Below, in pieces: positions 59,331 to 62,697 of a stretch of 62,697 nucleotides of DNA (positions are counted from its first letter, which is position 1; each line of letters opens with the position of its first letter). The position numbers were made by a program, and so were the translations under genes. Below the pieces are notes generated by a model. That model worked only from the letters and a program-made list of their open reading frames with translations. It was not told the DNA's origin and searched no databases. This stretch comes from Alphaproteobacteria bacterium (GTDB taxonomy: Bacteria; Pseudomonadota; Alphaproteobacteria; UBA2966), in NCBI GenBank assembly GCA_021296255.1, contig JAGWAU010000015.1, forward strand, positions 1-62,697, in the 5' to 3' direction.

Positions 59331-61376
59331 ATGCCGTGTCGACAGATCTACCTGACAATTGCGCTGCTGCTCGCACTCGTCAGCGCTCAATCGACCCCAG
59401 CACATGCGCTGTCGGCCGACACACTGAAGTCGGTCGTTTCGGTATTACCTGTCTGGCCCGGGCGAGCCCAAGCCGGCGCCGGCGGATCTCCGGGCGGCGC
59501 ACCGGAAGGAAGCGGAGTGGTTTTGCAATCCGGACTTATTGCCACGGCCTGGCATGTGGTCAAGCCCGCCAAGCGGATCGACATTCGTCTTTCGGACGGA
59601 CGCATCCTGCCAGCGCAACTGATTGCAAAGGACGCCGCGAGCGACATCGCCTTACTGGGCGTCGAAGTTGAGCTTGTACCGATCGAGATCGCGCCTGCGC
59701 CGCAACTCGCGCAGCCGGTATGCGCCGTCGGTAACGCATACGGCCTGGGCCTTTCCGTGACATGCGGCGTGGTTTCTGCGCTGAACGTATCTGACGCAGG
59801 TTTCAACCCTGTGGAAGACTTCGTCCAGACGGATGCTGCTGCGAACCCGGGCGTGTCGGGTGGAGCGTTGGTGGACGCGGAAGGCCGCCTGGTGGGCATG
59901 ATGTCGGCGATCTTCGCCTCTGAGGGCGATACCAATATCGGCGTTAATTTTGCCACTTCGACCGAGCTGCTCCTGCGGATCGTCGAGGCACTTATTTCCG
60001 ATGGTGAGGTCCGGTATCCTTCACCCGGCTGGCAGCTGGAAACCGCTGGACGCGATCAGTTGGCCACAGTGGCCGCGCCGGTGATCAGCGAGGTGAGCGA
60101 CGGCGGTCCGGCGGCCATGGCGGGTATCGCACCTGGCGACGTGATCCTGAAAATCGGCTCGCGCCGGGTTCGGACGCCTCGCGACGCACTCGCCGCGCTT
60201 GCCGTTGTTCCCGACGTCAGCACGCCACTCGACATTACCTTGCAACGTGACGGGCAACGGCGCGTCGTCGCTCTGTCTTTTGATGCAGCGCCAACGGTGT
60301 CGGACGCGCCGGATATACCGGAATCGCTCGGAGACTGTCCCCATCCAGCGCCGGTCTGCCGCGTCCGACAGGCGGTTTTCCCGGTCTCCAGCTTCGATCC
60401 AATCGCCAGCGCAACACGGATCGGACCCACGCTCCTGGTCACGAACCGGCATGTCGTGGCAGACCGACCGGATGCGGTCGTCCACACGCCCGATGGGCCA
60501 AGGGGCGCAAGGGTGATCCCGTCGGCCTACCTCGGCGATCTGGCACTGCTCGAGGTTCAGGGTCTGCCCGGAGACGGGTTCATTCCGGACCTCGAAGGGG
60601 AAGTCCCGGACGATGGCGCATTCTACGCCGTCGGCACCGACATAGCCCGGAAAGAGGTGCGCGTCTTCGATCCCGGCGGGTTGATTGCCAGGCCGGCGGA
60701 AGGCGCAGATCTGGGACGGCTCCACGTTCGGTCACGCATGCAACCCGGCGTCAGTGGCGGAGCCCTCGTGGGCCAGCGAGGCGAACTGGTGGGGATTGCC
60801 GTGGGCGGCGGCGACGGACGTTTCGAGGCAGTGACTCTGGAAGGCGTTCGCGCGCTTTTGGCTTTGCGCACCGACGCTACGGCCGCCGACGTGACGCGTC
60901 GGCTGGGAACAGCCCTGTCGGACTGTGCGGCCAGGATGAGCGCAATTCAGGCGCCCACAGCGGACGAATCCGACCGCGGAACGCTATTTGAAACCTGTGC
61001 CGCGACGATGAACCATGGTCAGCTGCTCGAAGCCGGGCGCATCCTGGCGCGGGCCGGCGATTTCGACGGCGCCATAGCTCTACATGGTCAGGCCGCCGAG
61101 CAGGTCCCGAACTCGATCAACGCGCGGATCTCGCTATTGGTGTCGCTGCAGCTCGCCGGACGCTTCGATGAGATGACAGGGCACGCACGTCGGCTGATGC
61201 TCATGGCACCCGAAGACCCCCAGGCCTTGCGGTTTGCAATACAATCCGGCGTTTGGGGAAACGCACCGGAACTCGCCGAAGAAGCCTATCGGGCACTCGT
61301 GAAGGCAGATCCGCGACAGGCCGAGGCTGCCCGCCGGTTCATCGACAATGCACCCCTTGCACCGGCGCGTCGATAG
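59331..61376 (+). CDS. Exported serine protease with two trypsin-like domains, a PDZ and C-terminal TPR-like region
   Basis: The 681-residue protein has a signal peptide (cleavage near AHA-L, residue 27). Domain 1 (about 30-225) has HtrA-type triad His75 (ATAWHVV), Asp105 (ASDIALLG) and Ser176 (NPGVSGGAL). A PDZ-like domain spans about 232-320 (GGPAAMAGIAPGDVILKIGS). Domain 2 (about 340-500) is a second trypsin-like unit with His374 (VTNRHVVAD), Asp403 (LGDLALLEV) and Ser475 (QPGVSGGAL). Residues about 560-660 are helical repeats (LLEAGRILARAGDFDGAIAL). Both triads look intact, unlike usual HtrA with one. ATG 59331 sets the signal; ATG 59310 is alternative. Convergent with the subtilase gene, 5 bases apart. 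Confidence 0.85.
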   Translation: MPCRQIYLTIALLLALVSAQSTPAHALSADTLKSVVSVLPVWPGRAQAGAGGSPGGAPEGSGVVLQSGLIATAWHVVKPAKRIDIRLSDGRILPAQLIAKDAASDIALLGVEVELVPIEIAPAPQLAQPVCAVGNAYGLGLSVTCGVVSALNVSDAGFNPVEDFVQTDAAANPGVSGGALVDAEGRLVGMMSAIFASEGDTNIGVNFATSTELLLRIVEALISDGEVRYPSPGWQLETAGRDQLATVAAPVISEVSDGGPAAMAGIAPGDVILKIGSRRVRTPRDALAALAVVPDVSTPLDITLQRDGQRRVVALSFDAAPTVSDAPDIPESLGDCPHPAPVCRVRQAVFPVSSFDPIASATRIGPTLLVTNRHVVADRPDAVVHTPDGPRGARVIPSAYLGDLALLEVQGLPGDGFIPDLEGEVPDDGAFYAVGTDIARKEVRVFDPGGLIARPAEGADLGRLHVRSRMQPGVSGGALVGQRGELVGIAVGGGDGRFEAVTLEGVRALLALRTDATAADVTRRLGTALSDCAARMSAIQAPTADESDRGTLFETCAATMNHGQLLEAGRILARAGDFDGAIALHGQAAEQVPNSINARISLLVSLQLAGRFDEMTGHARRLMLMAPEDPQALRFAIQSGVWGNAPELAEEAYRALVKADPRQAEAARRFIDNAPLAPARR

Positions 61377-61381
61377 CGCGG

Positions 61382-62677
61382 TCACTCCGATAGCGGGTCG
61401 GGAATCCAACCGGCTGCGACGACACCTTCACGCTCAAACGGAGACGGTGTTGCGCGGGCCAGAATGCGGGCCTTGAGCCCGGCTGAGCTCAGCCCCGGGT
61501 TTCGCGCCAATAACCTGGCCGCAAGGGCGGCGAGACGCGGAACCGCGTAGCTGGAGCCGGAGGCGATCCCGGATGCGCCGCGAAAATCGACGATTTCCAG
61601 GTTCTCCGCCGGCAGCATCACATCGACACTCACCGCTCCCCAATTCGATCCCGAAGCAAGGCGCCCGAAGCCGTCGGCCGAGGTTACGGTGACGATGTTT
61701 TCGAGCGTGAACGCAGCCGGAAAGACAGGGTCTTTGTCGATATCGCGGCCGTCGTTTCCGGCTGAAACGATGGCCAAGATGTCGAGCCTGCGAAGCGCGC
61801 TTTCGAAAGCGTGCCAGTCTTCGGGCCTGCGGCTACCCAGCGGCACGGCGAGGATGCGGGCGCCCGCATCGGCCGCGCGCGCGACCAGATCGCCCATGCG
61901 CCTCATGTCGGGGCGCGGATAGCGGAACGGGATCAGCGCGGCGTGGGGCGCTTCCCGCGCGAGCACCGATGCAGTCGCCGTACCGTGACGGATCGGAAGG
62001 AAGGGTCCGCGCGAGACGTCCCCGTCGTATGGCCAGGGATCGAGATCCCAATAGTCATAGCCCAGAGGCATCCCCTCGCCGTCGCGGGCCAGTCGGTTCC
62101 GAAACATCGGTAGATCGTAGGCCAGGCCCGAGTCCACAAGTGCGACCCGAATACCGCCGGGGTCTCTCCCCTCAGGCCAGGGGGCCTGCAAGGTCTCGGT
62201 CCATCTTAGCGTCTTGAGATCGCTTTCCAGCTGATCGAGGTATTGCCAAACATCTCCGTCTGCCCGGATCGCCCGACCAGACTGCACCGTGCACCCGCCA
62301 TCGGCTATGGCCTGAAGAGACGGCCGAGCGCTGTCGCCGTCGTGCGCGGCGTAGGAAACCAGGAACCGGCGAAGCCTGCCGTTGAACTGCCGCCGCTCGA
62401 TGATGAGTTCGTCAGCCCCTGGCAGCAGAAGGCGAACCACGATACGGCGCGCTTCTCGATTGTCAGGCTGACGGATCTCATCCAGAAACCAGCTGCCGGG
62501 TATGGCGTTCTGTGCGTCGAGGCCGAATAATCCGGGCTGCGGGCATACCCGTTCGACAGCGAGACGCAGCCAGTGCGCTTCGTCCCTGTTACAGTCGGCG
62601 ATCGATCCAGTCGGCACTGCAATCATCGAAGCGAGTACGAATAGTCCGCCGGGAGTCCGCATGGGAAAGCGTCTCAT
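61382..62677 (-). CDS. Exported S8-family (subtilisin-like) serine protease
   Basis: The 431-residue protein has a signal peptide (MRRFPMRTPGGLFVLASMIA, cleavage near SIA-D) and a cysteine-bearing N-terminal region of about 140 residues unlike a normal I9 propeptide. The subtilase triad is present: Asp182 (VALVDSGL), His231 (RHGTATASVLA), oxyanion Asn308 (VSAGNDG) and Ser376 (GSSYAVPRLAAL). It ends with AAGWIPDPLSE. Substrate is unknown. The tail-to-tail position beside the double-trypsin protease suggests the two are co-inherited, though they lie on opposite strands and cannot share one transcript. Confidence 0.88.
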   Translation of the reverse strand: MRRFPMRTPGGLFVLASMIAVPTGSIADCNRDEAHWLRLAVERVCPQPGLFGLDAQNAIPGSWFLDEIRQPDNREARRIVVRLLLPGADELIIERRQFNGRLRRFLVSYAAHDGDSARPSLQAIADGGCTVQSGRAIRADGDVWQYLDQLESDLKTLRWTETLQAPWPEGRDPGGIRVALVDSGLAYDLPMFRNRLARDGEGMPLGYDYWDLDPWPYDGDVSRGPFLPIRHGTATASVLAREAPHAALIPFRYPRPDMRRMGDLVARAADAGARILAVPLGSRRPEDWHAFESALRRLDILAIVSAGNDGRDIDKDPVFPAAFTLENIVTVTSADGFGRLASGSNWGAVSVDVMLPAENLEIVDFRGASGIASGSSYAVPRLAALAARLLARNPGLSSAGLKARILARATPSPFEREGVVAAGWIPDPLSE

Positions 62678-62697
62678 GTACCGATGATTTCACCGCC

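Noticed and set aside
1..62697. CRISPR array, integron or prophage
   Set aside because: No regularly spaced repeats, cassette sites or phage structural genes were seen; only isolated transposon and intron scraps.

Overview
The window is GC-rich, densely coded DNA that reads like an alphaproteobacterial (Rhodospirillales-like) chromosome. Supporting signs are a TAXI-type TRAP transporter, a complete branched-chain amino-acid type ABC operon, many stand-alone oxygenases and CoA or amide metabolism genes, and a clan-AA aspartic protease of the TIGR02281 type. No rRNA, tRNA, CRISPR array or intact mobile element was seen. Between the intact genes lie many decayed ones: remnants of IS66, IS256 and IS481/IS3-like transposases, a group II intron reverse-transcriptase scrap, and broken copies of SDR, ankyrin, RecD2-like, HNH, LLM-luciferase-like, CoA-transferase and surface-lipoprotein genes. 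The assignment to this clade is an inference from gene content.

Layout. 0-11 kb: truncated FAD oxidoreductase, aspartic protease, a divergent msrA/bisC pair (methionine sulfoxide repair), a CitE-like lyase, DUF6064, TAT-exported aldo/keto reductase, SDR, double cupin, then decayed DNA. 11-16 kb: fumarate-reductase-like flavoprotein followed by a TAXI TRAP transporter. 16-30 kb: a series of single oxygenases and oxidoreductases (CmcJ-like, PhyH with an internal stop, TauD-like, HpaB-like, flavoprotein) with an outer-membrane barrel, MmgE/PrpD, gamma-glutamylcyclotransferase-like protein, NIPSNAP and gdhA. 30-33.5 kb: His-rich exported protein, LLM scrap, broken surface lipoprotein, BON lipoprotein and more debris.

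33.5-40 kb holds the most interesting module, which I read as a selenoneine (selenium analogue of ergothioneine) locus: a flavoprotein-selenophosphate synthetase fusion (SelD/SenC role), SenB selenosugar synthase, SenA (an EgtB relative) and EgtD, the hercynine-forming methyltransferase. Together these would run selenide -> selenophosphate -> selenosugar -> C-Se bond formation on hercynine. The fused flavoprotein domain carries an insertion of about 110 residues, and a degraded copy of its own N-terminus lies just upstream.

40-48 kb: orphan BMP-family binding protein, Rieske oxygenase, and a livKGFHM-type transport operon. 48-53.5 kb: small molybdopterin-domain protein, an OxyR-like regulator with both redox cysteines, a GCS2-type carboxylate-amine ligase, a frameshifted nucleosidase, and a D-glutamate-cyclase-like gene. 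53.5-59 kb: second Rieske oxygenase, hydantoinase B/oxoprolinase, amidase. 59-62.7 kb: two exported serine proteases tail to tail, one with two intact trypsin-like domains plus PDZ and TPR regions, the other a subtilase.

Recurring themes are thiol, selenium and oxidant handling (msrA, bisC, sen/egt, OxyR-like, GCS2) and 5-oxoproline/amide chemistry (gamma-glutamylcyclotransferase, D-glutamate cyclase, oxoprolinase B, amidase, gdhA). Three otherwise good genes carry a single lesion (two homopolymer frameshifts, one in-frame TAG); these could be real decay or sequence error.
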